Made by a program: the position numbers and the translations under genes | Part shown: in pieces, positions 1 through 11,623 of the stretch | How the letters are laid out: each line of letters begins with the position of its first letter | How positions within the stretch are numbered: position 1 is the first letter of the stretch | NCBI GenBank assembly: GCA_916613615.1 | Contig: OU744724.1 | Span: 21,934,171 to 21,998,170 of the forward strand | Reading direction: 5' to 3' | DNA from: Steromphala cineraria | Lineage: Eukaryota; Mollusca; Gastropoda; Trochida; Trochidae | Length of the DNA stretch: 64,000 nucleotides | Notes under the pieces: model-generated | Told to the model about the DNA's origin: nothing | What the model saw: only the letters and a program-made list of their open reading frames with translations | Database searches by the model: none

Positions 1-3000
1 GAGATTGTTTTTACCTGGATCCTCTGCTTGTATGTCCTCTTCCAGGTGTTGACGACAGTTTCACACTTGACCCTCATTAAAAGGAAAATGTACCTAGCCA
101 AGTAAACAACCAAAGAGAGAAATTTAAGAAATTTAAAAAAATTGCCTGGCTTAATTTTCAAACAAGTCATTGAAATTTTAGCATGCCTTTAGGGTAAAGC
201 CATTCTGCAACTGATCTTACCTGGGGGAAAAAAGAAATGTTTTGAATGTAACAATAACCTGGAACGCTGGATGTGACATGCAGATAGATTGACCTGTCCT
301 TGGTTTGTGTTGCGTCGTTGTACAACTCAGTTTGACGAGGTATTTTATCTTCATCTTTTAATGTTTGTACATAACTTATATCCTCATCTACTGGTCATAT
401 TAACTATTATTATTCACTTATGTTCCTGTCTTGATGATATGATATTGCCTCATTCTATCTTCAACAAACAAAGCCATTTCTTCACAATGCCCTTTCAGCT
501 TATTTTGCATCCTGCTGCATCAGGGTATATTTATCTGTGTAGCTTCTTTACATATGTGTAGGGGTACGTTGACATATGTACACTGGGGTAGCAGGATGTT
601 CATTACTGAAAATATTGCTCAAAGTTTTTGTTAATGGTAAACATGGCATGATGCCTTGTTCCGCTGTATGAACAGAACACATCTTTCAAACATAACCTGC
701 AGTGTTTTTAAGAGCAATAAGTCTAGTAATATTCTGCCTTTTCTGCTATACTACAGTACAGTAATACTATAATGATATTAACTAGAGATTTAGAACACAG
801 GCTTACTACCAGTGTATGAAATAGATTTGAAACCTAGCCTGTCCTGAAAATTAATTGATCCATTCCTTAGGGGGAAATAAAGAAAACTTTTGAAAAGTTA
901 CCAGTCCTGGCAAAAAGTAGCCAGTCAAGGACTGGCGTCCATGCTATATTTTAAACACTGTTACTACTTTCCTTAGGTTTTTAAAGATGTTTTCCTTCTG
1001 TTTTTTTTCTTTACGGTACCATTCAAATCTAATTATTGATCGAAGTTTGTGCTGAATTTAATAGCATTAACTGACAATTACTTTCATAAAGACATTTGTT
1101 TATCAGAATGGCAGTTTGTGTGTTGTGAGTCTGTCTCATAACTAACTAGACATGATGCTCTATGGGTTATGATACACCAACATACATTATTCATAAATTC
1201 TTTGAAATCATACATACCGGGTAATAAATCACACTCCAGCAGGGTACAGGCAATTTTCCAGAGACGTCTTGTAAGTTAAGTTTAGTTAAAGATTGATTTC
1301 CCTTGTGGCAGAAATTGCATTGTGAAGAAAATGGTGCATAGCATTCCATCCATAGTTAAATAATTTCAGTAGTTTGATTCTAAGGAGACAGGCCCCAAAT
1401 AAACATATAAGTATATACATTTATAACTATCTAGGTAAGAGATAAACATATTTTGCATCCTTCAGGATCAGAAAAGGTTTTCAAGTTGAATTGCACTGTA
1501 AAGCTTTACACCGAGTCATGTTTCTGTAGTTGTGGTGATGAGAAAATTAAATGATGGCAAGCCGTTTTGATCTCTTTTAAAGTAGAGATGTAAATACCGA
1601 TATGTTTAATTATGGCCTTGTCTCGGGGTCTAGTCTCAGAATTTCTATAATGAATTCTTGTAGTTAAAATGTTTATGAATAACAGGTTGTTTACCAAACA
1701 GTGCTATCAATATTATAACTGTTGCATCTATTTTGTGCTTAAAAACAGAAAGGAAAGTATGTGATAAATCTAATTTTGTGATGCTTGTAGACAGGAAATG
1801 CCTTGATTTATTATTGGTAAAAATGTCAGAATAATGTTATGACCTCAAATGTTATTTATGTAATCATATTTATTGTGTATTAGATATGGACAAACTTAAT
1901 ATTTTACAATGCTTGTATCCTGAAATGTATAAATACTTCATTTTGTTTAGGATATAAATGGTGTTCTTGATAATTATGAATTGTGTCATTTTGACCCTAA
2001 ATTTGCTTTTTCACCATCAAATCATGGAATCATACGCTGCTTAGCAGATGTTTTTATTATGGAAAAATAAATGGATGAAGATGAACCCTACACCAAGGAG
2101 ATTGTTTCGACAACAATAAATTTACGTGTATTTCTTTTCAGTTACATAATTGAACAATTTTGTCTTTACAAATTGTTTTTTTTAAAGATTAACAATATGA
2201 ACTTCCAAACAGTTTAATTGCACATAGTTTTTTGTGTGGTAAAATCATATATTTTGTATGAATTTTGAAACAATCTATTGATGGAGGGAGAAACCATTCG
2301 CTTATATCAGCCAATCAAAACTGCAAATTCTGGCATGTTTGACAAAGTGGGTTATAAATGAAACTGTATGAATTCATAATAATGCCAAACATTTGCTTGG
2401 TATTTACACAATCATGACTAAGTGTGAATTGACGTAGATAGTTGTTGCGGTTTATAAGTGAGAGAAATACTTTGTTGCAATGACATCCTGAGATACGTGG
2501 GATGCATTGGAAGAAATGCATTCATCAAGATATTGCATTCTCTTGTATGATTATTTTGATTGTAGATGTGCAGTTGATATATTATTCTTTAGTTCTTGAT
2601 AGATAGAATCACATATGTAGACATTTTCCTGAACATTATGTGCTCATTATCTCCCCTTACCAACAAGCAAACTTGAAAATTCGATGTATAATTGTTCAAC
2701 GGTATTTTTGTCTAACATTCAAAGCAAGCAACTACCTCTAACTGAAATGTGTTGATTGGACCTATGTACTCTTAGCGTATTTCTAATTCAACCGATAAGA
2801 AACAAACTTATCAGTAAGATAAAATTCAATCAATATGAAAAGTCAAGGAACTTTCAAGCTGACTAAAACTCAACGACTTGACATACAGCTCAACTAAAGA
2901 ATTAAAGGGCCAACCCAGTTTTTAATATTGATTTATATAGTTCATTTAGTGATCATTTAAATATTTTCATATTAAATTAGAGTGGTATTGCTTAGAATTT

Positions 3001-5660
3001 GATCTTACCTAACTTTTGTCAAGGCTATCATTTCTTCGCTAGAGATAATTTGAGTACCTGATACTTCAACAAGCATTATGTCATCTATTGTATAACACAG
3101 GTTATGTGTTAGATGATTAAATGAATGTATGAGAAATGACTGAGTCTGGCCCAGGTTTGTGAGTAGATCATCTCCAATGTAATGGTTGCTTCACAAGTTA
3201 CCATTTCCTCACCCATTGATCTCAGTATCTGTTCATTGGGCTTCCTGCATTCAACCGACATCAACACTTGCCTGGTCGCTTGATTATCCTCTTATTGTCC
3301 AAGCTAGATTTCATGGAGGTGAAAAGGAAGTTTAATTTTAAGGAATATATGCTCAAACAAAAAGTTGACGACCGCCACAATATTCAAGATCTGAACATAA
3401 TATGGATCCCTAAATGGACTATAGAGTAATCAGTGATCAATCTACAGATATGACCAGCTGAGTCTAGGGACTCGCTACCACACAGTCTCGTGAACCCAAC
3501 CAGATTTAAATGAGTCCTTTGATAAGTAAGCATAGTACCACAAAAAGCATTTGCTTTTGCTTCCATGGACTCGCATCTAAAATTTCTGTGGGTCCTTTCT
3601 AAATTTTATGAGTATTTGAAGCAGGACCAGGGGTTAAATTTTTCACTGATACTTTGATTACCACAAAAACATTTGCTTATAGTACCACACAAAAAAACAT
3701 TTTACTTCCTGGGACTCACAGCTTAAATTTCAATGAGTCCTTCCTAAAAGTTATGAAAATTTTCACTGAGAGTATGAGTATTTGAAGCAGGGCTCATCAA
3801 TCATTGAGAAAACCTCAATTTTGATGTTTTGGATGATCCTTAACTTATTGTGTTGCGTATTTAAGAAAGAAGTGATCATTAGGACAATTTGAATTTGTTA
3901 TGTGAGTTTGAGGATTAGCGGATCAGCATCACTGATTAATGTATAATCATTCAGCCGAGATGTTGACAGGTTCTACATTTTGTCATGTATCATTATTTTG
4001 ACATTTTAGATAACATTTGTATAGTAATATTTCAAACATGAAATTAGTATCAAATATGATTTGGATATAAAGAAGCTTTTCATTGTTTTTCCATTTTGTA
4101 AGTATTCATTAATTGAGAACTTATATGATTAGAAAGTAGACTTTTCATACTAGATATTTTATAACATTTGCTTGTAGCTTGTTTTTCAACGTAGTGGAAA
4201 CATGGATTGTCCTTTTCAGATATTAAACTTTTTATGTGGCAGATCAGGTTTTATTATCAAGTTTATTCAGACAAATTTCATGCTAATAGGTTAGTTGATA
4301 ATTAAGCTACTATTTCCTGAGTTATTCATTCTTCATCTGTGAAAATTCATATTAGCTTTTGTACTGCTGAATATTTCATCATTTGTCAAAGAAGATCCTT
4401 AACTATTGAGGAATGTGGATAGTTTTTAAGATTGCCTTGTCTTTGATGGAGATATTAATGATCACGTTGCATAATTAATAAGATGTATCATTTACATACA
4501 AACATAAACTGAGATCTGACAAGTAACATATTAAGTTGATTGTAACAGAATGTTTGCAAAGGAAACACCCTGCATTTAGAACTTGAGATCTGAAAGTGTA
4601 TTCAAGATTAATACATAGATTTTAGCATACCAGGGTAATAATGTATTATATATCTTTACAATAATTTCTAACCTTTTCAAAATTAAAAGTCAGCATCAAG
4701 TTTCCCTGGGGAAAAGTATTTGATTAATGAAAAAAATAAAACCTAAAAATTATTTTATCGAAGTGATTGTTATACAATATACTTCCTTAAAATGTTTGTT
4801 ATTAATTTAGCAGGAACTCATTTGCATTCTAAAGTAAATAGTTGTACAGAAAGCAGCACTACATCTTCTGATCTCGGACTGCAATAAGGCCCTGCTCGAT
4901 TTGTTTAACCAGTTTTGGTTCAGTTGATTTCGATATGTCACCGAACGATTTCATCCTTAGGTTTCTTTGCACTGGAAATGAGCTGATGAAGGAATTAGCC
5001 CTATTTTTGTGAAACAGTATTGCTCTGTTTTGTAAAGAAAATCAACTGTAACTAAAACAAAGGGTTTGATATCGAGCAGTGCCCAAGTCGTGCAAGCATA
5101 GCCACTTTTCATCGTCCTCATCAGCGTCCGTGTCAACATTCTACAGAGATGTTGCTCGAACGGAAATATTAGGTGTGTCCATTTTCATATGCATTTTACT
5201 GTGTTTATTTTATTCCTGAAGTCTGCCAGGCTTCTGTTTGTCCCATGGCCATTTCAAAGATGATGTATTTCTATTTCATTTCTCTCAGAAATGAATAAAT
5301 TGGATTTATTATATGAATTTTGTTGTGTTGTCTTTTCATGAGAAGACTATTATAAGATACTTGGTCAAAGAGAAGAAATTTGAAGAACTATGATCTGTTT
5401 TACTAGGGATGTATGACCACCTCTAATTGAGGATCCACTGAAGGATACATATAGCCAACAGAGGTTTTGTAAAATGAGACGGCTAAATACTACATTCTAC
5501 CATGAATGTGATGAATACTAGATTCTGATTGGTTCTCCTGAAAAATCAAAAGTGATTAATTTTGGATTGTGATCAATTTTCTGATTTTTAGGCCGTTTAA
5601 CCGCACATTGATACACCCGACTGGCAATTTCATAGCTGGTATTCTGCTGTTTACCGAGAT
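1..5660. other. AT-rich DNA with no supportable gene
   Basis: Only short open frames of at most 90 codons without recognisable similarity. A degenerate repeat around 3460-3800 contains two related blocks (AGTACCACA...CATTTGCTT, then ...GAGTATTTGAAGCAGG). One possible minus-strand exon at 15-72 is treated as a finding. Confidence 0.6.
3530..3800 (+). repeat. Degenerate direct repeat, family also seen inverted at about 18140-18235
   Basis: Blocks at about 3534 and 3679 share AGTACCACA-A(n)-CATTT and later ATGAGTATTTGAAGCAGG. The reverse complement of 18149-18180 (ACCTTTCCAAATTTTATGAG and on) matches the segment near 3595, indicating an old dispersed repeat. Confidence 0.45.
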
Positions 5661-5666
5661 TAAGTT

Positions 5667-6060
5667 TTTTTAGCTTATCTGGCCTGCAAGGCCTGATGGG
5701 CATATGGCATGGCATGGTGTCCGACGGAATTTCGACTTCTTCAGAACCATAAGTCCTAGAAAGTTTAAACTTTGTGTACAGACTCCTTTGTTAGTGAGGA
5801 TTATAAATTGTAGCTTTGGTGGCCCTGTGGCCCCTAATAAGGACAACAGGGGCCATGCCTTTAAAACCTATTTTCTTCTTCTTCTCTAGAAGCATAAGGT
5901 CTGGAAAACTGAAACTTTGTGTACAGACTCCTTGGCCAGTGAGGATTATAAATTGTAGCTTTGGTGGCCCTAATAAGGGCCATAGAGGCTACACCCTTAC
6001 AACTTATTTTCATTTCTTCTCCAGAAGCATAAGGCCTCGAAAGATGAAATATTGTGTAAT
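5667..6060 (+). repeat. Diverged copy of the 145-bp satellite-bearing element
   Basis: Starts TTTTTAGCTTATCTGGCCTG and contains about two and a half units with ACTTTGTGTACAGACTCC, GAGGATTATAAATTGTAGC and CCTAATAAGG, the same landmarks as the array at 21145. Short open frames here arise from the repeat. Confidence 0.8.
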
Positions 6061-6146
6061 ACAGGAGAGTACAGAACAATGCGATAGATTTATGAGATAA
6101 TTACATTTAGATAATATGTGAGGTGCATAACTGCTGCATTAAATAT

Positions 6147-6494
6147 TCATGCATTACAGATCGCGTAGATTCCTTGAACAATAGTCATTGCATATAACTC
6201 AACCTCCTCGTCAAGGATTGACACTGGGCGATGACAGGACAGTAGACTGCATATCAGGTTCAGCTCAGCCTTGTGGAGCTCACTCAGTTCTATTAGACCA
6301 ATGTTATCAATGTCACACAAGAGTTCATCTCTGGGTACACTACAGGATTCACATGACGTCAGAACATGGATAAGAGTGTCCTCACAGTTTATCGCAAGGT
6401 CCGTACATAGTAGGGACACCATAAAGCACACATTTGTACAATAAAAAGACCTGCCCGAGGGATCAGAAAAGGGAGAGGAATCTACACTGAGCAT
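6147..6494 (-). pseudogene. Probable degenerate LINE/retroelement C-terminal remnant
   Basis: A 115-codon frame containing FYCTNVC...NCEDTLIHVLTSCESCSVPRDEL, which resembles the end of molluscan retroelement polyproteins (Cys pair, then a D/T-x-HVL-x-C-x8-R block, then a QLLLDCS-like tail). Only about 60 residues look homologous. The frame shows no start context or splice support. This is pattern recognition without a search. Confidence 0.4.
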
Positions 6495-6780
6495 AGTCAG
6501 ACATGTTTGACTCTAATGTGTCGAACCTGCTCTTCTTCCCTCAACCTGTTGATATCATTCCAAAGGACTTAAGTTCTCAATGACTCAGTCTGAAACCTTG
6601 CCTCAGCAGCAGCGCTTACATTACTTACTCAAAGGCCAAATTTGAATGTTCTCTCCAAATATATTTCCAACATATTAAAAAGCAAAATATTCTAGACAAT
6701 TTTTGAGTGTAAAAAACACATCTGAATACATGCTTCCTCCTTCACCAATATACTCGACAATGGTTATCAAATTATGTAGT

Positions 6781-6881
6781 AAATAATGACCCAGTACCGA
6801 GGGGTTATGGAAAATAACTTTGCGAGGGCGAAGCCCGAGCAGAGGTTATTTCCATAACCCGAGGCAAACGGGTCATTATTT
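6781..6881. repeat. Foldback (palindromic) element, about 100 bp
   Basis: AAATAATGACCC at 6781-6792 is complemented exactly by GGGTCATTATTT at 6870-6881. Inside it, GGTTATGGAAAATAAC pairs with GTTATTTCCATAACC. The loop is GC-rich (GCGAGGGCGAAGCCCGAGC). Likely a miniature foldback transposon. Confidence 0.65.
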
Positions 6882-7310
6882 GACTTACACTCCCGCGGAA
6901 GACTCCTGCAATAGTTTCAACTTAATTTGTTTATAAACAATTAATTTAAAAACGTTTTACTGATATCATTCGCTGGTTTATCATTTCTTGATAAGAAATA
7001 ATACTTGAATTATCCCCATATTAGGGTTTTAGAAATAAACGCTTGATTTCTTACAATAAAAACTATTTTATTACCGTGTTAACTAAATTGGTTTACATAC
7101 AAGTAATTGAAAAACGGTTTAATGATCTATTTTGCGGGTCTTGATAAGAATACTATTTTAGACTACTTACAATACCCCCTGCTAAGTGTTTTAGAACTAA
7201 AAACTTGATTCCTGACATTAAAAACTATTTTATTGCAATATTTATATATATTTATAGGGGAAAATAAAAAACCAAACATGACACACACAAAATTACACCA
7301 ACTTGCATGG

Positions 7311-7385
7311 ATCCACGGTAGCTCAACAGGTACGAGCGCTGCTTGACAACATAGAGGTCCCTGGTTCGAATCCCACTTTCGTTGT
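7311..7385 (+). repeat. tRNA-like sequence with A and B boxes (SINE head or tRNA pseudogene)
   Basis: An A-box-like TAGCTCAACAGG begins at 7319 and the B box GGTTCGAATCC lies at 7363-7373, at normal tRNA spacing. The T stem and acceptor stem do not pair, so this is not a functional tRNA gene; a SINE promoter or tRNA relic is more likely. Confidence 0.5.
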
Positions 7386-7659
7386 TGATAAATCTTAACT
7401 TTCGTGTTTGATTAAAAATCCAAATTTTATAAGTCCAATTGTTTGCAGTTGTTTACAATCTTATAACCGACCAAGGTGGTTATGAGATAACCAACCTACG
7501 CGGATGGAGCTCACGGCATATAACATTCAACTAAACTAAAGGCAATAACTTCCCAAGGGGTGTAAGGGGTAAACACCTATAAGAAGGTAGTTATGAGTTA
7601 AAACCAATTGAAAAAAGAAGGGATATAACCGCCCAAGGGGTGTAAATGGACATAGTTGT

Positions 7660-9715
7660 CCATCTTGCTTTCATCATTATGTTTTCTACATCATGCATTT
7701 TGAAAAATTCTTATTGCTTTCAGAATGAATTCTATTACTGGTAATAACCAAAATTCTCCTGTCATGATTGTTCTTTGGCTTTTGACAGACTTGACAAACA
7801 GTAGCTTTATCTATACCAACATTTATCACATGTATATATATATATATATATAAAACAAAACAATTATTTATTAAACCATTTTTATTCAGACAAATAGAAA
7901 TATGCATTGTAGAGATATGTTACAAGTCTGATTGTATGATATGGCAAAAAAAGAGGTGGGGAAATCTAATCCACAGCAAACTTTCAGTAATCTAAGCTAT
8001 GAGAGACACTTTCAAACCCAAACTATGTTCGCAATGAAAGGCAACAAAAAGCAACATGGTTAAGCCTATATATTTCTCCTGGCAAAAACCAAGCACTTTA
8101 CAACTGTTGTAACATAATGAGTATAGAGTAAAACAAAGTGAACACATCTCTCGTTGATTGCACAGAGATGAAGTGATAGTAAAAGCACCAAACAATGCTG
8201 GAGCCTGAATACTGATTCCTTATTTTGACACAAACAGCAACATTAAAATCATATGAATAGCAAATTTTAAATTAAATCAATATTAAAAAATTAAAACAGA
8301 TATGAATACCTGTATTAATGTTAATGGCTATTTTAAATTTTTTTTTTATTGGTTTTGCATTTCAAAGTTAATAGACCAATTAACATAAAATGTTTTAGAG
8401 ATATTTCAAAACAATTATGTTGTTAATGATAGATTGAAAAAATATTTCAAATAAGGAATGTACAATATTTACATTACATTTGTTCATAAAAAGTTAATAG
8501 ATATGTCAATAGAATCACTTAGCTTGGTTTTTTAACACTTTCAATTATAACTGCTATTGTACAAAAAATATTTTGAAACGGTTATTTAAGCCAAATTAAA
8601 CTGATATACCAAAACCAACAAACAATGTTGGCCATAATGATAAAAATTTTCATATATGACATCCATTTCACCTTAAACACTTTGGTTGCCAATTCATTAC
8701 TTTGAATCATACTTATTTAAGTGACCAAAATAACAAACATCTTTTATCAAAGAAATTCAAATAATCGAGCATGGACATTGGCAAATTACATGTTTTTGAA
8801 AGGTAAGCACAAAGTTAAAAGCATTTTTTCAGCAGATTTATTTAGGGAATTGTTTCACTTAATATCATATGATATATCTAAAGAGCAAAATTTGTTGGTA
8901 AGATTCATAACAATAATAATATTGTCATGGTAACTGAGATCAAATGAACAATTTTGGTGTCCTTTACCCCCTAGGTATGTATTGACAACGATAAACTCAT
9001 TGAAAACAAAAAAGTACCTGCCTACATACATAACTAATGAGTATTTGCTTTTTTCAACCAGTTGAATTATCTGGTATCATCTAGTTGTGATGAAAATCGA
9101 TTATGAAATGTTCAAATTTAATTAAAACGATACAAAATATTTCAAAATTAATTTCGTTAAGCTCATTCAAAATGATCTAGAATCAAATGTTATTTTTCAT
9201 TTAATTATTACCTTCATATACTCAAAGTTTTGCCCTCACAAAGCATTTTATTCAAATGGATGTCAAGAACTTATGTTTCAATGAGTATCTAACAACCATC
9301 AAATGTTAACTTTTCATATTTCATGTAAACCATGAAAACATTTACTAAGATCATGTCAGTGCATATTACAAAATTAGTATGTATTCAATATAAAGAAATT
9401 TGTTAGCATAAGAAATGATATAAGTTTTAAGGCTTTTTCCTATATAATATTTAGGGGAGTCAATAAGCACTAAAAAGTGAAGAAATAGAATAAAAAATAC
9501 TAAAACATACATTATAAATTTCCTGTTTAAAAATAATATTTTCAGGGAATAAACTTCAATAATTGAAGTCCCGGACATGGTGCAAAAAGAAATTCAAATT
9601 TCCTTCATCCTTGAAAGGAGCAAGAAAACTTTACAGGGCGCCATATTTAGATTGCATTGACCAATTGAGAGTGTCTTGATACCATCTCACTTACACAAAC
9701 AAGGCAAAAGTGAGC
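7660..9715. other. AT-rich DNA with no supportable gene
   Basis: Apart from the TA tract, no repeat boundary, RNA gene or coding similarity was recognised; open frames are at most 73 codons and AT-biased. Confidence 0.55.
7833..7852. repeat. (TA)n microsatellite
   Basis: About ten TA dinucleotides in an AT-rich stretch. Confidence 0.9.
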
Positions 9716-9934
9716 GCAGATCACATACCCCCGCCTGAAGTTTGACCGCCTTTCTTTGACGAAAATAGTGAAAAGTCATATGTTCTGATAAGTCCTAGGA
9801 TTGTTACCGTATTTTTCCATCACATGATATAAAAATTTAAAATTTAATTTGTCTGAATAGGTGTGAACTGGTATAACTATGATAATAAATGTTTTTCAAC
9901 AAACTCTCACCTTCCATTCAGTTCCATGAAGGTC

Positions 9935-10012
9935 AATTTATATTCCAATATATGTATTCTTTGCAGTGGTATCAACATTCCAATATATGTATTCTTTGCA
10001 GTGGTAACAACA
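9935..10012 (+). repeat. Short tandem duplication, about 36 bp
   Basis: TTCCAATATATGTATTCTTT followed by GCAGTGGTA occurs twice in a row, with AACAACA/TCAACA differences at the junction. Confidence 0.8.
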
Positions 10013-10184
10013 TCAGTCATGTTCTATGTTCATACAGTGTCCATATGAGTATCACAATAGGTCACAATCCCTTTCTTTTGGTTACTTCCCAAAAGATAAC
10101 TTGAAGGCAAAACGGTCACATTTACAATGTTTATACGGTATGTGTTTGTCATTAGGAAATATATTTACAAGCTTGATCCTCAAT

Positions 10185-11080
10185 CTACTGTTTTCGGACT
10201 ATTTTGGTTCAAAATTTCAAAAATTATTTGAACTTTGGAATTAAAACCCCTAAAAGGCACAACAGCATCATATAGGTTACTTCCATACTATGTTTGAAAA
10301 TTCCAAGTGGTATAGTTTTTAAATTATGATCCGGAAACGATACAAAGTCCGAATATCTGACCGTTTTGGGTCAAAATTTCTAAAATGATTTGAACGTTGG
10401 AGTTGAAACCCCTAAAAGGCACAACAGCATCATGTAGGCTACTGCCATACCAAATTTGAAGTTTCCAAGTGGTATAGTTTTTTAATGATGCTCCGGAAAC
10501 AAGACAAACTCCAGAAATCGGACGGTTTTTGGTCAAAATTTCAAAAATTATTTGAATGTTGGAGGTGAAACCCCTAAAAGGCACAACAGCATCATATAGG
10601 CTACTGCCATACCAAATTTGAAGTTTCCAAGTGGTATAGTTTTTTAATTATGCTACGGAAACGATACAAAGTCCAGAAATCGGACGGTTTTTGGTCAAAA
10701 TTTCAAAAATTATTTGAATGTTGGAGGTGAAACCCCTAAAAGGCACAACAGCATCATGTAGGCTACTGCCATACCAAATTTGAAGTTTCCAAGTGGTATA
10801 GTTTTTTAATTATGCTCCGGAAAGGAGACAAAGTCCAGAAAAGGGAAAGTTTTTGGTCAAAATTTCATAAATTTTTTGAACCATTGAGATGAAACCCCTA
10901 AAAGGCACAACAGCATCATATAGGCTACTGCCATACCAAATTTGAAGTTTGTAAGAAGTATAGTTTTAGAGTAATGCTCCGGAAACGATTTCGGACGGAC
11001 GCACACACGGACGCACGCACGGACGGACGGACGGACACGCGGAGCGCTATATACCCCCGACTACGTCGTAGCGGGGGTAT
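10185..11080 (-). mobile_element. Hairpin-ended element with 162-bp tandem core (pearl/Helentron-like)
   Basis: The block CCCCTAAAAGGCACAACAGC recurs at 10247, 10409, 10571, 10733 and 10895, an exact 162-bp period over five units. The array is followed by an ACGG/ACGC microsatellite (10990-11038) and a hairpin at 11051-11080 with arms ATACCCCCG and CGGGGGTAT. About 160-bp core repeats beside an ACGG-type microsatellite are known from bivalve pearl elements (non-autonomous Helentrons). The left end is uncertain; ATACCCCCGCC at about 9727 may be the other terminus. Confidence 0.7.
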
Positions 11081-11088
11081 AATAACTT

Positions 11089-11586
11089 AGCCTTAAAAAA
11101 CATTAATCCCATTAAGTGGGCACACATTTTAAGAGATTTGATCTTTTAATGATCCAAATACCCATTCACGTGACAGTTCAATGGAAAGACCGTGGCTATT
11201 CTAGGAGTAAGAGAAACAGCCCAATCTTCTAAATAAATTGATCATAAAAATGTTTTAAAGTCATCCTGTGGATATTACCATGATATCTAAAATGCAACCC
11301 ATCACATTTTACAACATTCAAACATTCTCGCAAATTCATAAACTTGTACACATAAAAACCCTTACCTAAAATTACTTCATATTCTTATAGATACAGCAAC
11401 AACAAAATATCTTTAAAATTTTACAGACAAAATATTTTGATCAATTTGACATTTGAATAATTGTGACCAAATAAATAATGAGTGCAACAAATGAGAACCA
11501 CTCCCTGTTAAACAATGGCCGGATTTCTCTGAGCTTTGTTGTGTTCTAATCGCCCTGCGTCCGAGAATGTGTTGATAAGATCCTGT
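11089..11586 (-). other. 3' flank of CNIH4, probable 3' UTR region
   Basis: No coding frame and no minus-strand AATAAA; ATTAAA occurs at 11145-11150. The 3' UTR end cannot be placed. Confidence 0.4.
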
Positions 11587-11623
11587 TCAACTGTCGTCAC
11601 CCTTGACGAGGGAATAGATCATC
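11587..11623 (-). CDS. CNIH4: CNIH4 coding exon 5 and stop
   Basis: A 37-bp terminal coding exon. Its first G completes a Trp codon, followed by [11 protein letters not shown] and TGA at 11589-11587. The acceptor has a good pyrimidine tract (TTTCTTTTTGCTCCAG). The human tail is LYSMILALIND, so the frame and end position agree. Confidence 0.92.

Noticed and set aside
5816..6100. 94-codon frame at the first satellite copy
   Set aside because: The frame tracks 145-bp repeat units and has no coding similarity.
7311..7385. Functional tRNA gene
   Set aside because: A and B boxes are present but the T and acceptor stems do not pair and no credible anticodon stem could be drawn.
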